Assembly (NCBI GenBank): GCA_006503535.1
Contig: QYRS01000010.1
Span: 434,001-498,000 of the forward strand
Origin: Arthrinium phaeospermum
Taxonomy: Eukaryota; Ascomycota; Sordariomycetes; Amphisphaeriales; Apiosporaceae
Reading direction: 5' to 3'
Length of the DNA: 64,000 nucleotides
A program made the translations under genes and the position numbers. This document shows, one piece after another, positions 11,515 through 22,888 of the stretch (position 1 is its first letter; the number at the start of each line of letters is the position of its first letter). The notes beneath the pieces are model-generated. The model made no database searches and was not told the DNA's origin. It saw nothing but the letters and a program-made list of their open reading frames with translations.

Positions 11515-12749
11515 GATTAGCAGACTGAGTAGTAGGTCGTAGCGCGCTGATACTTGACTACCCCTGAGCACATCAATTTTGATGTCCATGTGCGAAATAT
11601 TAGTGAAATAAAGCCCAAGCAATGCTAGAAATTTTCCATATCAAGTTTATCTGATAGTAGTATAGAAAACAGCAGTCGAGCAACAGTGGTACGCAAGGGA
11701 GCCTCTCATCCCCCACCGGCCCTGCCCGTGATGTCCCTCGGAATCATAGCTTTGTGGCTGCACTCGAGAACGCGCCGTCGCACTTCCCGTGTCCCTTGTC
11801 AGATCTAGACCAACACACATGATTCGTGTAGATTACATTGCCACGTACGACGCGCGCTCTGAACAGGGACTCGGACCTCCCAATCGTGCCACTTGTGGTC
11901 GGGGTGTTACGAAAGCACATCACCAGGGGCAAAAAATAAAAAAATAGAAAAATGCAGAAGAGCGGCCTCCACGTGCTCGGCCCGTACCCAACCACCAACA
12001 TATACCTACGTCAATGACTCGCCAAGACCTGCCCACGCGTCTCGGAATGGCCCACTGGCTGTAAACCCACTTAATCACGGATAGCGCCGGGCGGGTGCCC
12101 ACCGGCGGTGAGAGTCGCGAGTCGTGAGGTGTCCATCGCGGCCCAGATCTGCCAGATCCGGGTGGGCCCAGTGATCTCAAATTCGCCGAGATTGCAAGTG
12201 GCTCGTGTAATCGCTGCTTCCTACTTACTGCCCTCCCGTCTGCACGCCAAGGCTCCCGAGCCTCATCTTGTTTTGAAACGACAAAAATTAACCTTCATTG
12301 TTCGAATCCCTTCAACCACCACGCCCACGTCGCGAAGCTTGCTTTTCTTTAGAACACAGGCACCCCTCGGCCCATTTGCGCCAAGTTCTGGACCCTTGAC
12401 TGGCGGCCGGACATTGTCCGTCGGGCATCGACCGAGATCGCCTCACCCCGCAGTTCCTAGATGCCGCCGAGTGGAGCGCTGGAATGCTGGGGTTGTAGTG
12501 GCATTGCGTAGTTTTGCGATAGGCTGGTGAAAAGAAGGGATATGCGGGGGAGATGATTTGTCAGTTGTTATTAGACACGGCATGTAAATCGGCATGGGGG
12601 CAGACGGGCCACTGCTGCCGCGGCCTCTTGATGTGGCGCAGGATATAAATACTTGCGTGGGGACGCGATTGTTCCTCTAGGTATGTAGAAAGCCACCACC
12701 AAGCCTTCATCACCCGTCCCTCTCCGATAGCCATCCAAAGCGCCTAACC
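11515..12749. other. intergenic and promoter of the MBL-fold gene
   Basis: About 1.2 kb without a recognisable gene. An ORF at 12108-12530 has no family resemblance and lies where a promoter is expected; it is not called. Confidence 0.5.
12644..12650 (+). promoter_or_regulatory. TATA-like box
   Basis: TATAAAT lies about 100 nt upstream of the ATG of the secreted metallo-beta-lactamase-fold gene, a typical distance for a TATA-driven fungal promoter with a short leader. Confidence 0.5.
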
Positions 12750-13850
12750 ATGAGACTCTCGATCAACGCGGCCACCTGGCTGAGCCTGCTGCCGTTCGTG
12801 CAGGTGAGCCGTGCTCAGAAGCTGACTGACAAGGCCAACTTCACGACGTGGTGGAACGCGACCGACTACCCCAGCGAGCAGAACGCCAACGTGACCAAGT
12901 ACATGGCCGAGGGGCTGCGGCTCGCCGGCAAGGACCTGTACCACCACTTTGCCGGCCGCTGCATCCAGTCGCAGGTCTACCCGGACCTAGCCAGCGGCGC
13001 CCAGTCGCTCGGCTTCGTCAAGCCGCACCGGCCCTTCGACTCGGTCTTCTACGTCGGCAACGGCTTCGTCGCGTCGTGGGCCGTCGACACGGGCGCGGGC
13101 CTGGTCCTGATCGACGCGCTCGACAACCCGGACGAGGCGCGCGAGGTCATCCTCCCGGGCCTCGCGCACTACGGCTACAACGGCTCCGACATCGCGGCCG
13201 TCGTCGTCACCCACGAGCACGCCGACCACTACGGCGGCGCGCGCTACCTGCAGGACACGTTCGGCACCCCCATCTACGCCACCGAGGCCTGCTGGCACGG
13301 CATGGAGATCGACCCGATCAAGCCGCAGGGCCTCGAGATCCCGAAGCGCAACGAGACGCTGGTGGATGGCCAGGACCTCACCATCGGTAACACGACGATT
13401 CGCATCGTGGCCACGCCTGGCCACACTGCTGGAACCCTGAGTCTGTTTTTGCCCGTGTACGATCGAGGGGTGCGCCATGGTGAGTACTTCTTGATCAATA
13501 CGTAATAAACCGTGGTATCCGAGTGCCTTGACTGACATACATGACCGCGCGACACAGTGGCCGGCCTATACGGAGGCGGCGGTATCCCCAAAAACGCCAC
13601 CGCCATGGGGCAACAAATCCAGTCCTTTGCCAAGTTCGCCCAGGCCGCGCCCGAGATGGGCGCCGACGTCCTCATGTCCAACCACCCGGGCCAGGACGAC
13701 GCGCTGGACAACTTCGACATCCTGGACCACCGCGGCAGCCAAGGGAACCCCTTCGTCGTCGGCACCGAGACCTACGTGCGCTACCTGCAAACAATGGCCA
13801 TGTGCGTGCGGATCCAGGCGGCTCGTCTCGATTACAACCTCTTCGTCTAA
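12750..13850 (+). CDS. secreted metallo-beta-lactamase-fold hydrolase
   Basis: Exons 12750-13479 and 13558-13850 join across a GTGAGT...CAG intron to give 340 aa. The first 22 residues look like a signal peptide (hydrophobic ATWLSLLPFVQVSRA). The MBL zinc-binding motif HEHADH appears in VVVTHEHADHYGG, a further ligand in TPGHTAGTLSLF, and a late His in SNHPGQDDALDN. Substrates of fungal secreted MBL-fold proteins vary (lactones, thioesters, beta-lactams), so the substrate is unknown. The Zn(II)2Cys6 gene downstream is convergent, with 433 bp between the stop codons. The start is supported by the signal peptide and the TATA box. Confidence 0.85.
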
Positions 13851-14283
13851 GACAAGAGGTTTCGGTCAAGTTCATGTGGCCGAGACTCCACCAACGGCTT
13901 GGGATGTCTCGGTGATTTGGGGCGTGATTATGAGCCTTGCTCTATGCGTCCAGGCGGACTGGCGAATTTTACCAGGCTATGCATAGTCTGTTGTTGTTGT
14001 GTTCTAGCACTGCCAATAATTAATGAATAATGTGCCACATGAAGTACTGCCAGTCCAGCATCACCTGTGAGTTCACCGATGGTCGACAGTGAAGAGTTCA
14101 ACCCATTGAAGGTATCTTGAGGGCATTGCGCAACGTTATGTAATTTTGAGTTGATATATGGCTGACGGGACCGACCAGCGGTGACCGTCGACTTTGTGTG
14201 CTCTTCGTGTACTAGAGGCAAACAAAGACTGGTATACAGAATCCAACATGAAACAACCAACACGCTGACATCAAATAACGACA
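13851..14283. other. 3' intergenic between convergent genes
   Basis: Presumed 3' untranslated regions of the MBL-fold and Zn(II)2Cys6 genes. Nothing else seen. Confidence 0.5.
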
Positions 14284-16005
14284 CTAAGAGAGAAACGCAT
14301 ACGGCCGGTCATAGCAATCATCCCACTCCGTCTTGCCCGAGTCCCAGAGCCTGTGGATGGCATCGCAGGCCACCAGGGGGTAGCCGGTCCCCAGCCCGCG
14401 GCTCAGCTCGCCCAGCGCCTCCTCGACGAAGAGGCGGTCCGACAGGGACCGCGTGGCCGCCTCGACGCCCGCGACGTTCAGCGGCCACATGAGACACGGC
14501 ATGGTCTTGGGCCACCGGAGGGCCTCTCGCAACAGGCCGAACAAACAGTCGGCCTGCGCGGCGCGCAGCATCAGGAGGTTGTAGAGGAAGCCGGTCGGGA
14601 ACAGGCTGCGCAGCGCCGAGATGCAGTAGAGCGCCACCGCGGCGTGGTAGATGCGCGCGAGGAGAAAAAGTTCCTGGTACGACTCCGGGTAGAGACTCGC
14701 CCACTCGTCGGGGTTGAAGCCGAGGATTTTCGATAACATGTCTTGGGCCGAGGGCAATTCGGGATCGTGCAGTTCGGGTGGCTGGGTCGTCTGGAGCCGC
14801 AGCCGGTTGATTTGGCTGATGATGAGGAACAAGAAGGGCGGACAGATGACAGTCGGATAATCTCCCTTTCCGTAGACTTTCTCCAAGAAGTCCAGCTCTG
14901 GCGTGGTTACGAGATAGTCCTCGGGAGGGCTCGTGGAGCTCGCGAGTACTCCTAGGCTGTAGATGGACGTATTTTAGTGATATGTTCTAATATGCAGGAG
15001 CGGCCGAGGCAGCACAGTTAAGCGAGCTTACATCATGAAGTATTTGAGTGTGGGCCGCATGGCAACATTTCTCTCGTGAAGCTGCTTCATTCCTCCGCGA
15101 CAAGCTACTGCCTTCATAGCCGCAAGGAAGTGGACACGCCAATTCTCCGGGCATCCATAGGAGAGCTAGTTGCTCGTAAGCCGAGTGGATTTCGCTTAGA
15201 TAAGACATGGGATGGCAGACTAAGGAGGGAATTTAGACACTTACATCGATAAGCATAAGACACATTATGCTATACACAGCCAAGTCAAGTCCTCGAAGAT
15301 CTCTGCGGAGACCAACCTCCTCGGAAATGCCACGGAGACTCAACCCCTTCTCGGTATGAAAACGACACCAAAGCTCTACCTTCTCAGACTTGGGTGGCCG
15401 TGTCTGGTGAAGGTAATGGCCAAGAGCTAAGCAGATAAAGGCACGTCTAATGGACCCCGAGACCATGCTCATCAGCTCCAACGGCAAAGGGTTGATGTAA
15501 GGAGAGGGGCCGAAATGCGCTAGCGGTTGCATGACCGGGAAGATACGCATATTGTCTACATAGGGGACTTTGTGTTAGCCGCAAGATAGGCAGGTAGTGG
15601 TACACTCGATATGAGGATTAGGTTCGACTTGCAGTAACACGCGGATTGGACCGCTTCAGACACGTCGTCTCGGAAATGGATGACTGGGATCATGGACCCG
15701 TTGTACAGGTCGGTAGTCACCCGGACTGCTCGTTCTATGACAGCATTGATCCTCGCCTGTAGATCCACAGCAGATTCCTCGGTCTTCTTGGCCTTGACAG
15801 TAGTGGGTGTCTTGCGTTTTCGACTTCGAGAAGTCACCTTGCCTGGGGCCAACCACCTCAGAGGTTTCTTGTCTTCGTAGCCAGGACACACGACCCCGGC
15901 CTGGCGGCACTTGTTGCATACGGGACGTGTAGAGTCGCATTCGAGCCTGCGTCTCTGGCACTCCCAGCAGTAACGGCGGGATGAATCAGTTGGTGCATCC
16001 ATCAT
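14284..16005 (-). CDS. Zn(II)2Cys6 transcription factor
   Basis: Four exons (16005-15606, 15555-15245, 15165-15032, 14956-14284) give 505 aa. The N-terminal binuclear zinc cluster uses C13, C16, C23, C30, C33 and C40 (spacing C-x2-C-x6-C-x6-C-x2-C-x6-C), followed by a basic stretch (SRSRKRKTPTTVKAKK). The rest matches the fungal-specific transcription factor domain of the PF11951 type, with LDLAVYSIMCLMLID, WRVHFLAAMKAVACRGG and LGVLASSTSP at exon junctions supporting the splicing. It would act in the nucleus as a DNA-binding regulator. The neighbouring MBL-fold and RTA1 genes are the nearest candidates for targets, which is inference only. Confidence 0.85.
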
Positions 16006-16770
16006 GCCTGAAGCGGTAAAACGGGTCCCCGCACAAGAGCGGGCGGACTCTGGGCTAATTGGACAACGGGGCCAAAGTCAACAAACGTTTGGCGAAATGG
16101 ATGATGCACGATGATTGTACGCACACAGAGAAGATGTCTGGGGACGGGCAGAGAGTGTCGATGATGGACGGAAACCCGGGTAGGGCTGCATCACTTGGTA
16201 GTTGTACTTGTTATAGCCCAGATCGGACTAGGGTGGCAGTGACATGCATGGATGCAGTCCGCCTGGGGGGCAAAAGTCTTGGCCTCCCATATTTCCCGAT
16301 TGGATCTAGCGTTGCACGACTAGTAGAGCGCCCTGCCACAATGGCGCTGCTGACGGGAGATAGGCCAGAATACGAGCGTATATATGGTCCCTGCATGCAT
16401 AAGTACTTACTTATATCTACATGAACCATACATGGATTGGAGGCAGTTGAACCTGTGCGCAAAATCCATTTCGATGGCTGCGGATGTAAGGTGAGGGATA
16501 TAAAACAAGCTGTTGAGTATACAGGCGCGCTCTTGGCATGGATATAGTGGGTGGATCATATGTCCAGCTTGTAGAGATGGCCTAATAACACACAAAAGCA
16601 GGTAATTTCGACGGTTGTATACGAATGCTACTCAATATAAATTGTTCCACAGTCTATGATGTCTGGAATTGCAGGAAAGGGTATACGTCTAAAGTCCAAG
16701 AAAGTAATCATACAACAACAACAACACCATAACTAGAGCTCGAGAGGCCTAAAATATTTGTCCAAAGCTA
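16006..16770. other. intergenic, no gene seen
   Basis: Promoter side of the Zn(II)2Cys6 gene and 3' side of the RTA1 gene. Short ORFs only. Confidence 0.5.
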
Positions 16771-17914
16771 CTAGACCGGGGCTTTGCTGCGAGCGTAGCC
16801 GTTCTCCTCCCAGAACGGCTTCTGCTTCCCCTGCCTATTCCCCGCCTCCCGGTCCAACGCGCACTGCAGAAAGCCGAAGGGGTCGACCAGCGTCACCCAA
16901 AAGCTCTGCCCGCTCTCCCAGCCGGGGCCGGCCAGCTCCGTCCGGCCGTCCTGGGCCAGGTACACCTGGTAGCTCTCGGGGAGGAAGCGGCGGGGGTGGA
17001 AGGCGTTCCAGAGGAACATGTTGAGCAGCATGACGGCGGCCTCGAAGACGTAGAAGAACCACTCGTAGCGCAGGAGGGGGCTGACGGTGGCCCAGTCGAG
17101 GGCCGGGTCCAGGAGCTGCGAGCGCGAGGTGCTGAAGTGCTCGACGAGCCGGTAAACGGTCCGGACGAGGATCAGGGCCGAGCTGGTGTAGAGGGTCCAC
17201 AGCACCATCGAGACGTTGCGGTTCGCCACGCCGGCTCGCCGGCAGCGGCTGTAAAAGGTGGATGCCAAGATGAGGAATAGACCGATGACCGCGAGCTGCA
17301 GAAAGAGCGACACTTTGGTCAAGATCTCGCCTAGCTGGTGGATATCGGCGCTGGCACTGGGGTTGGCGATGTAAGAGATGCCGAGGGCGTTCAAGATTTC
17401 GACCACAGCGGAAAGAGCACCAAACGTGGTGAGAACCCGCCCGGGATGGATCAGCGTGCAGTACGGCACGTAGTACAGCACGCGGCCGAGGATATGGTAG
17501 TTGGCAAGTTCGACGAGAGGCCTGAGGATGCGATGCCAAGTCAGTTTTGGTAACTCCATCCCATGACTACCAGCCGGGTTGGGAACTTACGGGGCAAAGT
17601 ATATGAGGCACTGAGAGGCGATATAAACGGGGATGTTATCGTAGTGCCTAGTCTCATAAAGACGACACGCAAAACCAGCGGTGAATATAGCGCCGCAGAA
17701 AGGATACAATGCTGTGACTTTGAAACATTTGTATCGCCTGATATGCCCCGAGTCAGTTTGATTTATAGTACTATTCTGATGGCATCCGTACTTACCAGCA
17801 TTGGACGAAATGGAAAATCATTGTCACAATAAAGGCCGCCATGAAGAAATCGGCTGCCCCTACGTTAGGGGCGTAGTAGTAGAGCGAACCATCAACCTTC
17901 TGTCCGTCCGACAT
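16771..17914 (-). CDS. RTA1-domain 7TM protein
   Basis: Exons 17914-17796, 17737-17591 and 17521-16771 give 338 aa. Hydrophobic segments run through the protein from AADFFMAAFIVTMIFHFVQ onward. RTA1-family hallmarks are the N-terminal YYYAP, GFACRLYE, YIASQCLIYFAP, YHILGRV and RSVYR-like RTVYRLVEHF. Family members are fungal plasma-membrane proteins linked to resistance to toxic lipids or drugs (Rta1, Rtm1) or sphingoid base movement (Rsb1). The cytoplasmic tail is short. The gene is divergent from the GPI-type protein to the right, sharing a promoter region of about 0.9 kb. Confidence 0.88.
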
Positions 17915-18831
17915 CTTGGCTTGGATGCCGACTGTGGTGTGATATAGTAATAGAACTTCCGAACGTTTCGGATACTCGGTAAGGAAAATGAATAGAGAGA
18001 CTAAAGGGTAGAATGCAAGGAGGGCAACATGGTTTCACAACATACAGTCACTGGACCCTTATATCTTCTTGTTGTCACCAATTTGATGGCGATGCCTTTC
18101 AAGCGACTATGATCGAAATAGGCAATACAGAGTATAAGAGTACATATCCACATTTATTCAAGTGGCTGTGCCATTCATTGTTGTTCAGTCCCCGCCCCCA
18201 ATCGCACACCCCGCGTATCTCCGTATTTCAAGGCACGAGGTAAGCACTAAGCCGACCCAACAGATTTTGTAGGCCAAGCTTTTACTTCCAAGCTCTGAGC
18301 CCAGGTGGTGAGCTGATCTTGCTGATCTTCTGACAAACGTCATTTCAGCTGCTGGCTGTGCATCTCATGTGTTTAGGGTGGTCCAGGGTGGTTTATATGA
18401 TATGACGACGGAGAAATGAAGGCGGTTAAATAGCTTTCCAGTGGGTTGGGCATTTAATGGGCCCCAGACTCCCTGTCAAAGGGGAGCCAAGACATGACCC
18501 TCCCCCACAAACCCAAAGACTGAAGGCAGAGAGGGCTTACACCGGCATCTCAGCTGCGTCGTCTTCCGCGACGGACCGCTTAGTCGATATATATGCTGCT
18601 ACTTTATCGTAGAATTATTTCAGTGAAACACGTGTGGCCTGATTCCTTATCTCGTCGTATCGACGCGTAGGTGCAAATTGGAAGGACCGGAACAGGGGTC
18701 TTGTAGCATCCCCATTAGGCATCTTCAGCCGCAGCGTTAGGCCGACAGGCATCTCTCCGTGATCGAATGACAATCGCGACGATGAGAACTATAAGTATCA
18801 CAATCAATTTTAGGCGGCAAATATATTCGAA
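17915..18831. other. shared promoter region of divergent genes
   Basis: This lies between the starts of the RTA1-type gene (minus) and the surface-protein gene (plus). No coding sequence is seen. Confidence 0.5.
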
Positions 18832-19804
18832 ATGATGAGAGGATGGGTTTTCGGTCTCCTGAGCTTGGCCAGCCCGATCTTGGCTTATATCGAAGCTGGA
18901 CCGCTTCTCGACTTGGTTCCGACCGTGGCCGTTGGTGACCCGACACTGGTGCGCGTCAACCTCAGCGCTCATGACCCGTGCGATGAAATCACAGACAACA
19001 AAGGCTGCGGCTGGCCGTACATGGAGGTCTGGCTTCATGCTGCCCCTTTGGAGCCACCTGGAATGAAGAAATACTGGATGCCATATTGTATGCACCTAGC
19101 AGCAAAGCGGCAGTGCTGAGCCATACTGGCACTGCGCATGACTACACCTCTCAATATTGTTGATTGCACACCAACTGACAATGTATTTGCTTCTAGGTTT
19201 CATAGCCGGCTGTTTGACTACTAACATCACGAGCTTCAACTTCACCCTTCCCCGGGACTCACTCCCGGATGGGGGCCCTTACAAACTGTCCTACAAGCTG
19301 TTCAACACCACCAACGACCCGCGAAAGCCGCTCGACTCGTATTTGCCCAGCGAAGCCATGTACGACCAGCCCGAGTTCAACATCACGGGCAACAACAACA
19401 ACAACAGCGGCGACACGAGCGACGCGCAGTGGACGCCTTACGACAAAGCGGGTCATTGGTGGACGGGACTGGGAAATCCGGAAGGATGGCTGCGCAACGT
19501 ATCGTGCGCGAGTGTTGGGTGCGCCCGGCAGTGCGCCCAGCGCATCCTGGGACCTCTGCTACCTGAGAAGCCGATAAGCAACCCCGACATGACGGCCTGC
19601 CTCAAGGCGTGTCCGGGCTATGGCTGGGACCCGTATGCGTGTACGCGGGAGAATGTGCTGTTGCCGCCGACAAGTACGCCTTCGCCCACAACTCCACCGA
19701 CTGCCAGTTCAACGGTGCCAGCATCTGTAGGCTTCAAGATCGTCGGGGATCAACTGGCGGCTCTGAGCTTTGTCGCCACTCTGGTAGTCCTGCAGGTACT
19801 CTAG
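18832..19804 (+). CDS. secreted, probably GPI-anchored Cys-rich protein
   Basis: Exons 18832-19087 and 19197-19804 give 287 aa. It has an N-terminal signal peptide (WVFGLLSLASPILAYIEA) and a Ser/Thr/Pro stalk (TSTPSPTTPPTASSTVP). The hydrophobic C-terminus (LAALSFVATLVVLQVL) follows a small-residue region, which is the layout of a GPI-anchored wall protein. There are about ten cysteines, several N-glycosylation sequons and an Asn run (NNNNNS). No catalytic family is recognised. The splice junction is supported by the continuous frame across KKYWMPYCFIAGC. Either of two adjacent ATGs (18832, 18835) could be the start. Confidence 0.75.
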
Positions 19805-20243
19805 TGTCCCTTGAACCCGACATTGATCTAGTCTAAAAACCTCGAATTGCTGTCTCACTATTTCATATTGAAGTCCAAATAAGCTGTCGCGTTGAAGTCA
19901 TGGCATGTCGAGCGCTAGGAAAATAGGGACGAAACCGTAGGTAGTGGTTTGCGGGCGATCGACCGCTTGACCTAAACGATTGCGCGGGGCAGCCGAGGTC
20001 CAGTCCACCGAAGCTTACGGGCATCCACTACCTGGCAATACCCGGACAATACACCTCTACTTACAACATCAAATATCAAAACCATCCAGCCTTCTTATTA
20101 CGCTCCGCGGATAGACATGCATCAAGCAAACTGGACCAAGATAGAATAGAACGATTATTGCCATTAATTCCCTTCTTCAATCAGAACCACATGTAAACCA
20201 GTCACAAGGACCCTCTCTCCCTCCCCCCCTCCCCAAATAGAAC
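19805..20243. other. intergenic
   Basis: Promoter of the thioesterase-like gene. A pyrimidine-rich tract lies just upstream of its ATG (20212-20233). No gene seen. Confidence 0.5.
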
Positions 20244-21296
20244 ATGTCAGTCCAAAGGCCAGCAGCCGCCACCGCTCCTCCCACCTTCGCCGCCGCCACC
20301 GCCGTGCGGCAGGTCGGCAGCCACACCTACCGCGCCGCCTTCGACGAGGCCTGGAGCGTCGGCAGCGTCCCCCACGGCGGCGTCGTGACCTCGGTGCTGC
20401 TGCGGTGCGCGGCGCTGCACTTCAGCACCACGCTGGCCGCCCAGGCCCAGCCGCACGCCATCACGCTGCACGCCGAGTTCCTGCGGCGGACCCAGGCCGG
20501 CCCCGCGACCCTGCGCGTGCGCGACGTCAAGCTGGGCCGGCAGACCAGCACCGTGCACGTGACCCTGTCGCAGCCGACGGGCCATCACAGCCATGACGAT
20601 AGCAGCAGCAAGGACGACGACGAAAAGGAAAGGGAGGAAGTCGTAGCCTACATTACCCACACCAACCTCGCCATAGAATCCGGTCCCACCTTCGAGACGG
20701 GCTGGCAGCTGGAGCCGCCGCCGCCTCCCCCACCGTCCGACTTCGCGGCGCTGACCCGCGGCGGCGGCGACGACGACGCGCACTGGGCCGAGTGGACCGC
20801 GAAGCCGTTCCCGGAGTTCCGCAAGGTGATCCAGCAGATGCGCATCTACCTCCCCCGGAGCGGCCGGCACGCCACCGACAGCCTATGCGACGAGTGGATA
20901 CGATTCGCGGACCCGGCGCAGCGGTTCACCGACGCGAGCCTGGGCCTGGTGTCAGACCTGTGGCCGCAGGTGATCGAGAGCCTCGTGGCCGCCCGCCAGG
21001 AACAGGAGGATCTCTCATCTTCGTCCGGCAATACCAAAAGACGACAGCCGTTGGCCAAGTTCTGGTACCCGACCCTGCTGCTGAACCTGGACATCAAGAA
21101 GGCCCTGCCCGCCGAGGGCGTCGAGTGGCTGTTCGTCCGCGTCCGCGCCAAGCAGATCCGCAACGGGCGCCAGGACCTCGAGGTCGTCATCCTGGACCAG
21201 CAGGGCGAGATCGTGGCGCTCAGTCATCACGTCGCGCTGGTCCTGGACGCTAAACGGAATACGGCCAAGAGGCGAGGTCCTAGCAGTAAGATGTAA
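20244..21296 (+). CDS. TesB-like (thioesterase superfamily) protein
   Basis: An intronless ORF of 350 aa. The N-terminal half resembles the acyl-CoA thioesterase-like hotdog domain (PF13622 type): FDEAWSVGSVPHGGVVTSVLL, HAEFLRRTQAGPATLRVRDV, STVHVTLSQ. The C-terminal half has the second hotdog pattern (PTLLLNLDIKKALP, LEVVILDQQGEIVALSHHVALVL). A low-complexity acidic insert (SSSKDDDEKEREE) separates the first hotdog strands. It probably hydrolyses or binds acyl-CoA or acyl-carrier thioesters, and such proteins are frequent in fungal metabolic clusters. Substrate unknown. Confidence 0.8.
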   Translation: MSVQRPAAATAPPTFAAATAVRQVGSHTYRAAFDEAWSVGSVPHGGVVTSVLLRCAALHFSTTLAAQAQPHAITLHAEFLRRTQAGPATLRVRDVKLGRQTSTVHVTLSQPTGHHSHDDSSSKDDDEKEREEVVAYITHTNLAIESGPTFETGWQLEPPPPPPPSDFAALTRGGGDDDAHWAEWTAKPFPEFRKVIQQMRIYLPRSGRHATDSLCDEWIRFADPAQRFTDASLGLVSDLWPQVIESLVAARQEQEDLSSSSGNTKRRQPLAKFWYPTLLLNLDIKKALPAEGVEWLFVRVRAKQIRNGRQDLEVVILDQQGEIVALSHHVALVLDAKRNTAKRRGPSSKM

Positions 21297-21734
21297 TACA
21301 GTGTGCAATGCATGATCAGTATAAGTAATAATAGAAAAGACGACCACCGTGTCTCTACCAGGGTTGGCGCAACGAAGCTTTACTTCATTCAATGATGTAG
21401 TTGGAACTTTGAGGAGTCGGGCTGGTACAATGACACCCCTGAGCGCACCCACCAATCCTTTGCGGTACTAAAGTATGACATTGGCCGGCGTACTGAGCGG
21501 ACATTGCTGATACTGCATGACAAATGGGTGTCGATGGATATGTGAGTATAATTCATAGCTATCAATCAAGGCCAACCCCTGGCTCCAAGAAACGGAAAAG
21601 ATACCGAGTTCCTCGATATTCGCTATCTTACAGCCCCACGCTCAAAATCTTATCCTCCCAGTATGAGCATTGGGATAAAAACAATGTGGTATCTTTGTTA
21701 AGTGTGCATAGCGCAGCCAAGCATCTCAAATCGT
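21297..21734. other. 3' intergenic between convergent genes
   Basis: Terminal regions of the thioesterase-like gene and the Ser-rich gene. Nothing else seen. Confidence 0.5.
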
Positions 21735-22748
21735 TCAGACAAAGCCAACCATGTGGCCTCGCTTTCCACCGTGATCATTCTTGCTGAGCAGACGGCCAAC
21801 CCATCCCTTGCTCGGCTCTCCTCGGGGCAACAGGCACTCCTTGCCCATGCGCCGGGCGTAGCTATTCTGCCAGGTGTGCAGGCTCTTCTTGGCTTCGTTG
21901 GTGACGCACAATGCCTCGAGGTGGAGAAACACCCTCCGTGCTCGATTGTCCTCGTCCATGAGAAGGGTGGCGTCCAGCTCTCTCGAGGCCCGGTTCGAAG
22001 ATGTGCTCGATACCGAGGATGTGTGCTTGTGGCCTCTGGCCTTGGGGTATGACAAATTCGGGATGGACGACGACGTGGGCATCGCTGCTGCGGGTCGAAG
22101 AGGGGCAGGAGGAGGGGGTGGGAGGACTTGGGACCGCTCCGCATGTGCCGTGATCAGGGTCGTCAGGTTCTCTGGGAGCAGCATTTCCGAGTGGAAGCGG
22201 TCCTGTAGAGCCATGAAACGCCCTGTCCAGTACTCGCACGACTGGGCGCCGGTGACCTGGCGAGGGTTGACGACGACTTCTGGTTCGTGGGATGACGCAA
22301 CCGAAGCCGTACGCGATCCCTGGTCGACGCTCTCGCCTGCACCCGTCGTGGACGACATCGAGGGGGTACGGCTGAAGCTGGGCAACGAGCCGCGGGAAAG
22401 AGACGACGTCAAGTTGGAGAAGACATTCAGCGTGCGCGACTTGGGCAGGCTTCCAAACGGCTTGTATTTGGTCTTGAGGCTCTCCTTGGAGCCGTTGGGG
22501 GGAACGTTTTCGTTGTTGGCTTGCGGGTACAAGGTGGGGATGGCTGTGCGCGACGTCTGGGTTGCTGTTGCTGCCGGCGACTTGGGTAGGACGATTCCGG
22601 TCGGCGTCACCTTGCGGGAGGGGTTCCTCATTCCAGAGTGCAGTAGATTATCTGGGGCGACGATTGTGCTTCGGCGAAGTGGCGAATGGGCCATCGAATC
22701 GCCCGGAGCATGATACCGCAGAGGACGACGGCGATGAAAGGGATCCAT
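21735..22748 (-). CDS. Ser-rich conserved fungal protein of unknown function
   Basis: 337 codons if the start is the ATG at 22748; a second candidate is the ATG at 22694 (MAHSPLRRSTIVAPDN). The protein is Ser/Pro-rich and mostly disordered in the first two thirds. The C-terminal part looks conserved and structured (CEYWTGRFMALQDRFHSEML, LLMDEDNRARRVFLHLEALC, YARRMGKECLLP). No domain name is known to me. The start of this frame overlaps a hydrophobic ORF in another frame (22888-22628), which has strong fungal codon use. The two may be one protein joined by an intron or frameshift I could not resolve. Confidence 0.65.
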   Translation of the reverse strand: MDPFHRRRPLRYHAPGDSMAHSPLRRSTIVAPDNLLHSGMRNPSRKVTPTGIVLPKSPAATATQTSRTAIPTLYPQANNENVPPNGSKESLKTKYKPFGSLPKSRTLNVFSNLTSSLSRGSLPSFSRTPSMSSTTGAGESVDQGSRTASVASSHEPEVVVNPRQVTGAQSCEYWTGRFMALQDRFHSEMLLPENLTTLITAHAERSQVLPPPPPAPLRPAAAMPTSSSIPNLSYPKARGHKHTSSVSSTSSNRASRELDATLLMDEDNRARRVFLHLEALCVTNEAKKSLHTWQNSYARRMGKECLLPRGEPSKGWVGRLLSKNDHGGKRGHMVGFV

Positions 22749-22888
22749 ATCTTCAGGAGGTCCCAGTATGCACTGAGATGAAGCTTGAAGATGTTCCAAA
22801 ACGCCTTGAAAGTGCCAACAAAGAGGATGCAAAGGATGCTCAACGATGTCAAGAATACACCTTGACTCTCTGCCTTCTCAGCGGGCAT
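22628..22888 (-). CDS. small hydrophobic ORF overlapping the Ser-rich gene
   Basis: 86 codons from the ATG at 22888. It opens MPAEKAESQG and contains two membrane-type helices (VFLTSLSILCILFVGTF and WIPFIAVVLCGIMLRAI). Third positions are mostly C or G (ATC, TTC, CTC, AAG), as in real genes of this window. It overlaps the 5' end of the Ser-rich ORF by about 120 nt in a different frame. It may be a separate small membrane protein, an upstream ORF, or the true N-terminus of the Ser-rich protein. Confidence 0.4.
   Translation of the reverse strand: MPAEKAESQGVFLTSLSILCILFVGTFKAFWNIFKLHLSAYWDLLKIWIPFIAVVLCGIMLRAIRWPIRHFAEAQSSPQIIYCTLE

Noticed and set aside
12290..12310. GTTCGAATCCC resembling a tRNA T-arm
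   Set aside because: No matching acceptor, D or anticodon stems could be found around it.
12108..12530. 140-codon ORF upstream of the MBL-fold gene
   Set aside because: No family resemblance, poor codon use, and it occupies the expected promoter.
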